Made by a program: the position numbers and the translations under genes. Shown here in pieces: positions 1 through 7,755 of a DNA stretch of 64,000 bases; position 1 is the stretch's first letter; every line of letters starts with the position of its first letter. The DNA is from Rhizobium lentis (lineage in GTDB: Bacteria > Pseudomonadota > Alphaproteobacteria > Rhizobiales > Rhizobiaceae). A model generated the notes under the pieces. That model worked only from the letters and a program-made list of their open reading frames with translations. It made no database searches and was not told the origin of the DNA. The stretch spans positions 124,001-188,000 of the forward strand of contig NZ_JACHBD010000011.1 of the NCBI RefSeq assembly GCF_014200175.1, in the 5' to 3' direction.

Positions 1-197
1 TCCTGGCGATCGAGCTGATGGCCGCGGCCCAGGCGCATGATTTCCTCGCGGCGACGGCGCCGCGGGCAGCGGGCACGGATATCCTCTACCGGGCAGTGCG
101 GCAGCGCATCTCCCATTATGACGACCAGCGGCCGCTGAACGGTGATATCGAGGCCGTGCGCAGCCTGATCCGCGAGACCGCGCCGCCGGCTATCTAG
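1..197 (+). CDS. hutH: Histidine ammonia-lyase family protein, C-terminal end (partial)
   Basis: The window opens inside this gene: reading from base 3 the frame is open to a TAG at 195-197 and gives about 64 residues. The piece IELMAAAQAHDF followed by DILYRAVRQRIS and LNGDIEAV resembles the C-terminal helical end of HAL/PAL-type ammonia-lyases. HutH removes ammonia from histidine to give urocanate, the first step of histidine breakdown in the cytoplasm. The MIO-forming Ala-Ser-Gly lies upstream of the window, so the substrate cannot be checked; another aromatic amino acid ammonia-lyase is possible. Confidence 0.75.
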   Translation, partial: LAIELMAAAQAHDFLAATAPRAAGTDILYRAVRQRISHYDDQRPLNGDIEAVRSLIRETAPPAI

Positions 198-207
198 GCG
201 AGGGCTG

Positions 208-750
208 TCAGAAGGGTTTACTCGTTGCCGAATCCTGCTTGGCCGGCCCGCTGGCCTCGAGCCGTTTGAGGCACTGGGCGAAGGTCGGATAGAGCTGGTC
301 CACCCGCGAAAGCGGCAGCGTCCAGTCGCCTTCGTCGCCGGCAAAGGTCAATTGCACGTCAGGCGTTCCGGCAAAGGAATTCTTGATGATCTTCTTCAGA
401 CCGCCGCTTCCTTTGCTGCCTTTGGGCCAGAGGCGAAGCGTGGTCTTGTCGAAGAATTCGGCGGCGACCACTTTGGTTGCCGCCCGATCGGTCAGCGTCA
501 CCTCGGTCGTGGTGCCGGCCGGAATGTCCCATGTGTTCTTCGAGACCAGCCAGAAGGTTTCGGTGGCGCTCTGACGGAATTCCATCGTCTTGCCCAGTTC
601 GCTGTCCCACACCAGCCGGCAGTAGGCAGGATGTTCGCTGGCAAAACCGACCGACCATTGTCTCGCCTCGCCCATCCATTCGGTCTCGCCGAAGGCCGAG
701 ACTGGCGGCAGGACGGCTGCCATCAGAACCATCGCGGTCAGAATTTTCAT
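208..750 (-). CDS. Secreted/periplasmic protein of unknown function
   Basis: 180 residues. The ATG at 748-750 was chosen because GGAGAGG lies just upstream and the protein then begins with a signal peptide (MKILTAMVLMAAVLPPVSAFG, cleavage near residue 20); a longer open frame reaching 915 adds a tail with no coding character. Two cysteines (in AYCRLVW and FAQCLKRL) could form a disulfide. Overall size and layout recall the invasion-associated locus B group of alphaproteobacterial periplasmic proteins, but I see no decisive motif and do not assign it. It ends 10 bp from the convergent ammonia-lyase gene and is divergent from the PAP2 gene. Confidence 0.75.
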   Translation of the reverse strand: MKILTAMVLMAAVLPPVSAFGETEWMGEARQWSVGFASEHPAYCRLVWDSELGKTMEFRQSATETFWLVSKNTWDIPAGTTTEVTLTDRAATKVVAAEFFDKTTLRLWPKGSKGSGGLKKIIKNSFAGTPDVQLTFAGDEGDWTLPLSRVDQLYPTFAQCLKRLEASGPAKQDSATSKPF

Positions 751-941
751 CGCCGAAACCTCTCCAGATCGATCGCTCCAACGATAGCAAAAGAAGGTTG
801 AGCTTTTGCTACCGAGCCGCCGGGACGGGCGCCGCATGCCTTCATGTACGGCTCTCAAAATGTCGCAAGGGCTTGAATTTGCGGCTGACCTTGCCGATCT
901 GGCGGGGAATGGCATGATCAGAAGGGAGTTCGACCTCAGGG

Positions 942-1679
942 ATGAGCGAGGTTCAACGACGCGGATTTTGGGCGAGACTCAGCGCATATGAGCCGCTGAC
1001 ATTGATTACCATGGCATCGATCGCCGGCGGGCTGTTCGTGCTGCAGCGGCTGACGAGCGAGGTGCTCGAAGGCGAAACCTTTCGTTTCGACGAGACGATC
1101 CTGCTGGCGCTGCGGCGGGCGAACGATCTCGCCGTGCCGATCGGTCCCGCCTGGCTGACGCATGCCGTCGACGACATCACCAGTCTCGGCGGCGTCACCG
1201 TTCTCTCGCTGTTGACGGGGCTCATCACCATCTATCTCCTTCTCGACCGCCGTTGGCCGATCGCGCTCTTCATCTTTTCCTCGGTGCTAACAGGATGGCT
1301 GGCGAGCACGACGCTGAAAATCCTGATCGCCAGGCCGCGTCCGGATGTCGTGCCGCATCTCGTCGAGGTGAGCGACCTCAGTTTTCCCTCAGGTCATGCG
1401 ATGGTTTCGGCGGTCACCTACCTGACGCTCGGCGCGCTTTTGGCCCGCACGCAGCGTTACCGCTCGACGCGGATCTTCGTCATGGCCGCCGGCGTTTTTC
1501 TCGCCGTCATCATCGGCTTGAGCCGAATCTATCTGGGCGTTCACTATCCCACCGACGTCTTCGCCGGGTGGTGCGCGGGCGCGATCTGGGCGCTCGGCTG
1601 CTGGCTGATCTCGAAACGCTTCGTCCCGAGCAGAGCCCCGGGCGATGGCCTCGAAAACGGCAGCGGCGACGGTGACTAA
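942..1679 (+). CDS. PAP2-family membrane phosphatase
   Basis: 245 residues with several hydrophobic segments. The three parts of the PAP2 phosphatase signature are present in order: KILIARPRP (126-134), PSGH (149-152) and SRIYLGVHYPTD (194-205), which hold the Lys/Arg, the acid His and the nucleophile His plus Asp. Such enzymes remove phosphate from lipid phosphates, undecaprenyl diphosphate or phosphatidylglycerol phosphate at the outer face of the inner membrane; the lipid substrate cannot be read from sequence. Spacing from GAAGGGAG to the ATG is long (about 13 nt), so initiation may be weak. The next gene is convergent, with a perfect hairpin between. Confidence 0.9.
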   Translation: MSEVQRRGFWARLSAYEPLTLITMASIAGGLFVLQRLTSEVLEGETFRFDETILLALRRANDLAVPIGPAWLTHAVDDITSLGGVTVLSLLTGLITIYLLLDRRWPIALFIFSSVLTGWLASTTLKILIARPRPDVVPHLVEVSDLSFPSGHAMVSAVTYLTLGALLARTQRYRSTRIFVMAAGVFLAVIIGLSRIYLGVHYPTDVFAGWCAGAIWALGCWLISKRFVPSRAPGDGLENGSGDGD

Positions 1680-1698
1680 AGCATAGGCGTAGAACGAC

Positions 1699-1722
1699 TG
1701 TGGCGCCCGCATGGGCGCCACA
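1699..1722. terminator. Bidirectional hairpin between convergent genes
   Basis: TGTGGCGCCC and GGGCGCCACA form a perfect 10-bp stem with a 4-nt loop (GCAT). It lies 20 bp after the PAP2 stop and 12 bp after the end of the leftward dehydrogenase gene. Neither side has a long T run, so it may work as a weak intrinsic terminator or as 3'-end protection for both mRNAs. Confidence 0.65.
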
Positions 1723-1734
1723 AGGATTTGGCGC

Positions 1735-4296
1735 TTAGGTGCGCGGCTTCAGGTTTTCCGGGTCGTAGATCGGCTTGTAGCCAACGCCGACAACCTCCAC
1801 CGGATAGGTCTCGGCAAAGTACTCGACATTCAGCTTGCGTCCGACCTGGCAATAAGACCAGGGCAGGTAGGCCAGTGCAATGTTCTTGCCGACCGTCGGG
1901 CCGTAGGCGATCGAGGTCGTGTAGGAGCGGCGGCCGAGCTCGTCGATCAGGACCTCGCCGGTGGCGGGATCGACGACCGGCAGGTTGCCGACGGGATAAC
2001 GCTTGACGCCCGACTTGTCGGTATTCTCGGTCATCACGAGCGTGCAGAGCATGGCCGGCTGGTGCTCACGCGCCTTGTATTCGAGATGTTTCGCCTTGCC
2101 GCGGAAATCGGCTTCCTTGACCTTCGGACGGGCGAGATCGGCTTCGATCAGGTTGTACTGGGTCAGGAGGTCGGCGTTCTGCAGGCGCAGGCTCTTTTCC
2201 ATGCGGCGCGAGTTTGCATAGGTCTCGACGCCGAAGGCCATCACGCCGGTCGAGCGCAGCGCATCCCAGACGGCGAGGCCGTCCTCGTACTTCATATGCA
2301 GTTCCCAGCCCTGCTCGCCGACATAGGAGATGCGGAAGGCGGTGACCGTCTTGCCGGCGATTTCAATCGGCTTGATGGCTGCGAAGGCGAAGTTTTCCTG
2401 ATCGAGCCCGGCCGGATCGGCAACGACCTTCTTCAGCGTCTCGCGGGCATTCGGTCCCCAGATGCCGATGGTGATGTATTTCTCCGAGACATCGGAGATC
2501 GTCACATCAAGGCCGCGATCCTGGGCGACACGCCGCATATAATGCAGGTCACGCGGGCCGGCATCGGCGCCGTTGACGAGACGGCAGCGGTCGGCCATGC
2601 GGAAGACGGTGAAGTCGGCGCGGACCATGCCTTCGTCGTCGAGGAAGTGGGTGTAAACACCCTTGCCGATGTTGGCATCGCCGCCGATCTTGGCGGCGCA
2701 CAGCCATTCCATCAGCTCGACATGGTCAGGTCCTTCGATATCGACCATATGGAAGTGGCTGAGATTGACGATACCGCAATCCTCGCTCATCGCCAGATGC
2801 TCGGCATTCGAGACGCGCCAGAAATGGCGATTGTCCCATTCATTCTCGCGCACCGGCACGCGGTCGCCATATTTTTCCAGAAGGTGCTCGTTGGCGGCGT
2901 AGCCGTGCGCACGCTCCCAGCCGCCCAGTTCCATGAAGTAGCCGCCCAGCTCCTTTTCGCGCTCGTAGAACGGCGAGCGCTTGACGTTGCGGCTGGATGC
3001 ATAGGGTTCGCGGGTGTGAACGGCCGGGAAATAGATCTTCTGGGCGGCTTCGAAGCAGCGGTTTTCGATGAATTCTTCCGTCAACTGATGCGGATAGAAG
3101 CGGGCATAGTCGATGCTGTTGTGGTCGATTTCGGTGCGGCCGTCGGTCATCCAATCGGCGATCAGCTTGCCGTAGCCGGGGCCGTCCTTGACCCAGATGG
3201 CGACGCAATACCAGAGGCCGCGCACTTTCTGGCTCTCGCCGCAGGATGGGCCGCCGGCGGCAGAAACCTGCAGCAGGCCGTTGAAGGAGTGACCTTCGTT
3301 GTAGCCGAGTTCGCCGAGGATCGGCGTCAGTTCCATGGCGCGCTCGAGCGGCTCGAGGATCTGTTCCATCTCGAGATCACGCTGCGAGGGCGAAAGGCGG
3401 GCTTCGTGTCTTTCGAGAAGATCGCGCGGGTGGCACATGCGCGGATTGGTCGCTTCGTAATAGCCCCACTCGATCTGGCCGCCCTCGGTCGTCGCCGGGT
3501 CGCCGGTATCGCGCATATAGGCGGAGTTGCCCTGGTCGCGCAGCAGCGGGAAGCCGATCTCCTTGCCGGTGCCTTCAAACTCGTTATAGGGACCGAAGAA
3601 GGTGAGCGGGTGGTCGACCGGCATGACCGGCAGGTCTTCGCCGACCATCTCGGCGATCAGGCGTCCCCAGAGGCCGGCGCAGACGATGACGTGGTCGGCC
3701 ATAATAGTGCCGCGATGGGTGACGACGCCCTTGATCCGGCCGTTCTCGACGATCAGCGACTTCGCCGGCGTGTTGCCGAACACCTTAAGCTTGCCGGCCT
3801 TTTCCGCGGCGTCGACCAGCTTGCCGGCAACGGTCTGCGAGCGCGGAATGACCAGGCCGGCATCCGGATCGAAGAGGCCGCCCATTACCTGATCTTCCTC
3901 GATCAGCGGGAACTTTTGCTTGATCTCGGAGGGGCTGACATAATGGGCGCGCGTGCCGAAAGCGCGGGCCGAGGACAGCTTGCGCTTGATTTCCTCCATC
4001 CAGGCATGGTCGCCGGTGCGCGCCACTTCGAGGCCGCCGATGCGGGCGTAGTGGCCCATCTTCTCGTAGAAATCGATCGAATATTGAGTCGTCCAGACCG
4101 ACAGATAGTCGTGGCTCGTGGTGTAACAGAAGTCCGAGGCATGGGCTGTCGAGCCGATATCGGTCGGGATGCCCGACTTGTCGATGCCGACGATATCGTC
4201 CCATCCCCGCTCGACGAGATGATGCGCGATGGAGGCACCGACGATGCCCCCGAGCCCGATGATGACGACCTTTGCCTTTTCCGGAAATGCTGCCAC
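1735..4296 (-). CDS. Dimethylglycine/sarcosine dehydrogenase-like FAD oxidoreductase with GcvT domain
   Basis: 853 residues starting at GTG 4296, with AAGGA about 8 nt upstream. The N-terminal half is a DAO-type FAD oxidoreductase: the dinucleotide-binding GLGGIVG is at 14-20. His52 in GSTAHAS sits where DMGDH-family enzymes attach FAD covalently. The C-terminal half is a GcvT/aminomethyltransferase fold that in relatives passes the released one-carbon unit to tetrahydrofolate. The expected role is oxidative N-demethylation of dimethylglycine, sarcosine or a related N-methyl compound during betaine/choline breakdown. Paralogs with different substrates are common in rhizobia, so the exact substrate is unknown. 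I looked for a glycine riboswitch in the upstream gap and did not recognise one. Confidence 0.88.
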   Translation of the reverse strand: MAAFPEKAKVVIIGLGGIVGASIAHHLVERGWDDIVGIDKSGIPTDIGSTAHASDFCYTTSHDYLSVWTTQYSIDFYEKMGHYARIGGLEVARTGDHAWMEEIKRKLSSARAFGTRAHYVSPSEIKQKFPLIEEDQVMGGLFDPDAGLVIPRSQTVAGKLVDAAEKAGKLKVFGNTPAKSLIVENGRIKGVVTHRGTIMADHVIVCAGLWGRLIAEMVGEDLPVMPVDHPLTFFGPYNEFEGTGKEIGFPLLRDQGNSAYMRDTGDPATTEGGQIEWGYYEATNPRMCHPRDLLERHEARLSPSQRDLEMEQILEPLERAMELTPILGELGYNEGHSFNGLLQVSAAGGPSCGESQKVRGLWYCVAIWVKDGPGYGKLIADWMTDGRTEIDHNSIDYARFYPHQLTEEFIENRCFEAAQKIYFPAVHTREPYASSRNVKRSPFYEREKELGGYFMELGGWERAHGYAANEHLLEKYGDRVPVRENEWDNRHFWRVSNAEHLAMSEDCGIVNLSHFHMVDIEGPDHVELMEWLCAAKIGGDANIGKGVYTHFLDDEGMVRADFTVFRMADRCRLVNGADAGPRDLHYMRRVAQDRGLDVTISDVSEKYITIGIWGPNARETLKKVVADPAGLDQENFAFAAIKPIEIAGKTVTAFRISYVGEQGWELHMKYEDGLAVWDALRSTGVMAFGVETYANSRRMEKSLRLQNADLLTQYNLIEADLARPKVKEADFRGKAKHLEYKAREHQPAMLCTLVMTENTDKSGVKRYPVGNLPVVDPATGEVLIDELGRRSYTTSIAYGPTVGKNIALAYLPWSYCQVGRKLNVEYFAETYPVEVVGVGYKPIYDPENLKPRT

Positions 4297-4555
4297 GTGC
4301 TGTTCCTTCTACTTATGGCACGAATTAAATAACCTAGCCGCGCTTGGTTTGCGCTTCACGCATGAGATCCAAGAGCCATGTCAGCCTCGTAAGCGTGTCA
4401 CGTTTACCGAAGCTGCAAAACCCCCAGGCCTCTTCGCAAGGAAGCTGAGATGAGGGCATTATGCCTAAGGCTCATGATCGTCATTGGTCCTACGCCGCCG
4501 AGTAACGGCGCAATTGCGCTAGTCCGGATCGCCGCTGAAGCAAAGCGCTTCCTCG

Positions 4556-4795
4556 TCACGGCGCCGAAATCGCCTTGAGCCGGTCGATATCCACGAGCAC
4601 GATATCTTCCGACACAGGCTCGCGATTGTGCAGCCGGAACCATTCCATCGCTTCGCGCACGCGCTCGCCATGCGGCGATGGATAGGCGCCCAGTCCAAGG
4701 ACCCATTCGCGCACGGTTTCGCGCTCCATCCGCCCGGCCCGGTATCGGTCACAGACGGTTTTCGCCGAGGCGACGAGATCATTGATGCTTTTCAC
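4556..4795 (-). CDS. Small protein of unknown function, third gene of XRE operon
   Basis: 79 residues from a GTG at 4793-4795, preceded by GAGGGG and located 10 nt after the stop of the previous gene. Longer in-frame starts would run into that gene, so the GTG is preferred. The protein is charged and mainly helical in character, with two tryptophans (REWVLGLG, AMEWFRLHN). No known domain recognised. The tight arrangement with the two upstream genes argues for co-expression. Confidence 0.6.
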   Translation of the reverse strand: MKSINDLVASAKTVCDRYRAGRMERETVREWVLGLGAYPSPHGERVREAMEWFRLHNREPVSEDIVLVDIDRLKAISAP

Positions 4796-4805
4796 GGGCT
4801 GCCCC

Positions 4806-5066
4806 TCAATGCACGGAAGGTTCTTCGTCTTCGAGAAGGGACCGGATGCCGTCGCGCGCCACCACCGCGAGGAATTCGTCAAAAGCCTCCCGGTCGGTCG
4901 CGAAGGGCTCGTCCCAGCGGATCAGATCTTCAGACTGGGTGACGACTTCCATCGTCCAGTCTTCGTTGCTGCCGGCGGTTCGAAAAATATCGACGAGCAC
5001 GGTGATGCCGTCGTCGGTGAATTCTCCGGCCAGTTCGGAGTGCTCAATCTTCTGCTTCTTTGTCAT
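4806..5066 (-). CDS. Small acidic protein of unknown function, second gene of XRE operon
   Basis: 86 residues, strongly acidic. Its ATG (5064-5066) directly follows the TGA of the XRE gene (5067-5069) with no gap, so translation is probably coupled. No domain recognised. Sandwiched between a regulator and another small gene, it could be a partner of the regulator, but nothing in the sequence proves that. Confidence 0.65.
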   Translation of the reverse strand: MTKKQKIEHSELAGEFTDDGITVLVDIFRTAGSNEDWTMEVVTQSEDLIRWDEPFATDREAFDEFLAVVARDGIRSLLEDEEPSVH

Positions 5067-5384
5067 TCAGCCGCCAGCGCCGGGAGGGGCGTCGTTTTTG
5101 AGATATTCTTCATATTGGACCGTCTCGGTCTCGTCCGTGTCTATAGAAGCCGACGCCGGTTTTGCCAAGCGAACGCCGGCGCCGCCGCCATTCTCCGCGA
5201 TGAAAAGCACGCCGGCGTCTTCCAGGGCGCGCTTGATATGCCGCAGCGTTCGCTCGTCAGGGGAAAGCCTTCCTGCCTCGAAACCGGCAATCGTCGCCTT
5301 GGTTATCTGAGAGGCTGCGGACAGATCCTGCTTGGACCAGGCGATGAGAGCACGCGCGGCACGGCATTGGGCTGGAGACAGCAT
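5067..5384 (-). CDS. XRE-family transcriptional regulator
   Basis: 105 residues. A Cro/C1-type helix-turn-helix fills residues 1-60 (AARALIAWSKQDLSAASQIT followed by a recognition helix around TIAGFEAGR). The tail is glycine-rich, then acidic. AGGTGG precedes the ATG. It heads a compact three-gene unit running left and is divergent from the methyltransferase gene, so the gap 5385-5581 probably contains promoters for both. Confidence 0.85.
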   Translation of the reverse strand: MLSPAQCRAARALIAWSKQDLSAASQITKATIAGFEAGRLSPDERTLRHIKRALEDAGVLFIAENGGGAGVRLAKPASASIDTDETETVQYEEYLKNDAPPGAGG

Positions 5385-5522
5385 TAATATCCACCTGGCA
5401 TTGAGACTCTGATCTGGCGCTGGGGCAGCTCTATAAAAATGTGAACGCGCCCGCAGAAGGCAAGCCGATGCAATTGCTCCGACCTTCGATGCCTAGCCTC
5501 ATTGGGCGATGGGGTGGGTTGA

Positions 5523-5550
5523 TTGACTGCATATTATTAGAGTCTAATTT
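5523..5550 (+). promoter_or_regulatory. Candidate promoter overlapping a 13-bp palindrome
   Basis: TTGACT (5523-5528) and TAATTT (5545-5550) are separated by 16 bp, about 30 bp before the methyltransferase ATG. The perfect palindrome ATTAGA-G-TCTAAT (5536-5548) overlaps the -10 box and could be a repressor site, possibly for the divergent XRE protein. Read by eye only. Confidence 0.4.
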
Positions 5551-5581
5551 ACTGCCCTTTTATCACGCCCGGGAGGCAACG

Positions 5582-6643
5582 ATGCGTGAGCCAGATATGC
5601 AGAAACTCGATGCACTTGTCGGTCGTCTCGTCGGCGATGTCGGCGCCGCCATGTCAGGTGCCTTGGTCGTGCTTGGCGACAAGGTGGGGCTCTTCAAGGC
5701 GATGGCCGACGGGAAGCCGGTGAGCGTTGAGCAGCTTGCCGCCAAGACCGGGATCAAGGAGCGCTATGTCCGGGAATGGCTGAGCGCCCAGGCGGCTGCG
5801 GATTATATCGTTTACGATGAAAAGACCGATCGCTTCAGCCTGACGGCGGAACAGGCGATGGTGTTTGCCGAGGAAAACAGCCCGGCCTTCTTCGTCGGCG
5901 CCTTCGAGGTCGTGCAATCCATGTGGATGGACGAGCCGAAGGTCACCGAAGCCTTTCGCACCGGCAAGGGTCTCGGCTGGCACGAACACAGCACCTGCCT
6001 GTTCCGCGGCACCGAGCGGTTCTTCCGTCCTGGCTACAACAGCCATCTCGTCAATGAATGGATTCCGGCGCTTGCCGGGATGGAGGAGAAACTGAAGGCC
6101 GGCGCTAATGTCGCCGATGTCGGCTGTGGTCACGGCGCCTCGACCATCCTGATGGCGCAGGCCTATCCCGCCTCGCATTTTACCGGCTTCGACTATCACA
6201 GCCCGTCGATCGAAAGAGCCAAGGCCGCCGCCAAAGAGGCCGGCGTCGCCGACCGCGTCACCTTCGAGCAGGGCAAGGCGGCGGAATTTCCGGGGCGCGG
6301 CTATGATATGGTCGCCATGTTCGACTGCCTTCACGACATGGGTGATCCGGTCGGCGCCGGCCGGCACGTCAAGGAGACGCTGGCGCCGAACGGCACCTGG
6401 CTAATCGTCGAGCCTTTTGCCCATGACCACCTCAAGGACAATCTCAATCCTGTCGGACGCGTCTATTACGGCGCCTCGACGATGATCTGCACGCCGGCAT
6501 CGCTCTCCCAGGAGGTGGGGCTCGGGCTTGGCGCCCAGGCGGGGGAAATGAGGTTGCGCAAGGTGGCGCTCGACGCCGGCTTCAAGCATTTCCGCCGGGC
6601 GACCGAAACACCGTTCAACATGGTGTTCGAAGTCCGGGCCTGA
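5582..6643 (+). CDS. SAM-dependent methyltransferase with N-terminal winged helix
   Basis: 353 residues from ATG 5582, which has GGGAGGC at proper spacing; the frame is open further upstream but that part lacks a ribosome site and contains the probable promoter. Residues up to about 110 form a winged-helix/dimerisation region (MSGALVVLGDKVGLF, then AAKTGIKERYVREWL). The methyltransferase fold follows, with the SAM-binding loop ADVGCGHGAST near residue 175 and the acidic FTGFDYHS strand end. Similar proteins methylate small molecules; the substrate is unknown. Confidence 0.85.
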   Translation: MREPDMQKLDALVGRLVGDVGAAMSGALVVLGDKVGLFKAMADGKPVSVEQLAAKTGIKERYVREWLSAQAAADYIVYDEKTDRFSLTAEQAMVFAEENSPAFFVGAFEVVQSMWMDEPKVTEAFRTGKGLGWHEHSTCLFRGTERFFRPGYNSHLVNEWIPALAGMEEKLKAGANVADVGCGHGASTILMAQAYPASHFTGFDYHSPSIERAKAAAKEAGVADRVTFEQGKAAEFPGRGYDMVAMFDCLHDMGDPVGAGRHVKETLAPNGTWLIVEPFAHDHLKDNLNPVGRVYYGASTMICTPASLSQEVGLGLGAQAGEMRLRKVALDAGFKHFRRATETPFNMVFEVRA

Positions 6644-6668
6644 GAAGCCGGCGGCGCGGCGGCCGGCG

Positions 6669-7544
6669 CTATTTCGGCCGGCCGATGCTGGCATACATGC
6701 CAGTCGTGCGGAATTCGGTGGGATTGGTGCCGTAGACGCGGCGGAAGACCTTCGAGAAATAATTGGCGTCTTCGAAGCCGCACATGATGGCGACTTCCTT
6801 GACAGGCAGGAAGTCCGCCTTGGTCAGCAGCTTGACGGCGCGCTGCAGCCGCTGCTGCAGCACGAATTCGGCCGGCGGCACGCCTTCGCTCTCGGCGAAG
6901 CTGCGCGAGAAATGGGCGCGGCTGAGGCCGACGATGGCGGCGAGTTCATTGACCGGCAGCGGCTTGTCGAGATTGGCGTTGATATGGTCGATCACTGGCT
7001 GCATCAGGCTGAGCTCGGCGGCAAAGGCCGATGAGCCGAAGACGTCGTCATAGAGCGCCATCGCCGCTTCATAGGCGATCGCCGAGGCAGCACCCGGCGA
7101 AGTCGCGCCCTTGACGAGGCGCAGGCTGCAATCGGCAAGATGATCGATGGTCGAAGGCTGCAGCTTCAAGACCGGGCCGGCGGTGGACAGCACTAGCTGG
7201 TGGATGCGCAGGGTTTCCTCGCCATTCATCGAGATCCAGAAATACTCCCAGCGCTCGCCCTTCTCCAGCCAGTAGCGGTGATTGTGCGGGACGAGCACCA
7301 AGAGCGTGTCGCCGCCCTGGAGGTGATAGTTGCGATTCAAATAGCGTAGCCGGCCGCTGCCGCTGATCGTGTGCTGCAGCACGGTGAACGGAGTCTGGCC
7401 GCGTTTTCGGCCGTCCCAGTCATAGGTCTCGTTCTCCCGCACTTCGTAGCCGGCGCTGGTCGGCATGGCGTGCAGACGCTGGCGTCCGCGGGGCAGCGAA
7501 ACCGTCCTCATCGACTGTCCGCTGGCGATCAAATCCTGCAGCAC
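6669..7544 (-). CDS. agpT: AraC-family activator of the alpha-galactoside operon
   Basis: 291 residues from GTG 7544 (AGGGG upstream); an internal ATG at 7511 is an alternative start. The N-terminal half is a cupin-like effector domain. The C-terminal 100 residues carry two AraC helix-turn-helix motifs (NELAAIVGLSRAHFSRSF and VKEVAIMCGFEDANYFSKVF). It is divergent from the agp genes. In Sinorhizobium meliloti an AraC-type protein, AgpT, is needed for induction of the agp operon by alpha-galactosides. Matching position and family make the same role likely here. Confidence 0.85.
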   Translation of the reverse strand: MLQDLIASGQSMRTVSLPRGRQRLHAMPTSAGYEVRENETYDWDGRKRGQTPFTVLQHTISGSGRLRYLNRNYHLQGGDTLLVLVPHNHRYWLEKGERWEYFWISMNGEETLRIHQLVLSTAGPVLKLQPSTIDHLADCSLRLVKGATSPGAASAIAYEAAMALYDDVFGSSAFAAELSLMQPVIDHINANLDKPLPVNELAAIVGLSRAHFSRSFAESEGVPPAEFVLQQRLQRAVKLLTKADFLPVKEVAIMCGFEDANYFSKVFRRVYGTNPTEFRTTGMYASIGRPK

Positions 7545-7560
7545 AAAATTACCCCTGAAA

Positions 7561-7605
7561 GCATAATCCTTCTCTGGTCGGCCTGCCGAATTCGGGCATA
7601 ATCCC
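7561..7605. promoter_or_regulatory. Direct repeat GCATAATCC, possible AgpT site
   Basis: GCATAATCC occurs at 7561-7569 and 7596-7604, 35 bp apart, in the gap between the AraC gene and agaL1. AraC-type activators usually bind directly repeated half-sites, so this is a candidate operator. The spacing is not a clean multiple of the helical turn, which weakens the case. Confidence 0.25.
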
Positions 7606-7755
7606 GCTCAACAAAAAGAGGAGAACGCGGCCGATACAGCGGCCGGGAGGAAAACAGGCAGGTTTTACGGCCCTTTCAACCACATGCGCCGGCATGCGGC
7701 CTGATCCCTCACAACCATATTTTCTCTAGCATTCCATCGGGTCGAGGTGAAGATC

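Noticed and set aside
1711-4332. Very long rightward open frame opposite the dehydrogenase gene
   Set aside because: The leftward frame has clear family motifs and a ribosome site; the rightward one has none and is a mirror effect of GC-rich codons. The same holds for long antisense frames opposite agaL1, agpA, prc, the 51-53 kb binding protein and pcaF.
4297-4555. Possible glycine riboswitch upstream of the GcvT-domain gene; palindrome GCGCAATTGCGC at 4508-4519
   Set aside because: No recognisable aptamer core. The short palindrome alone has no supporting context.
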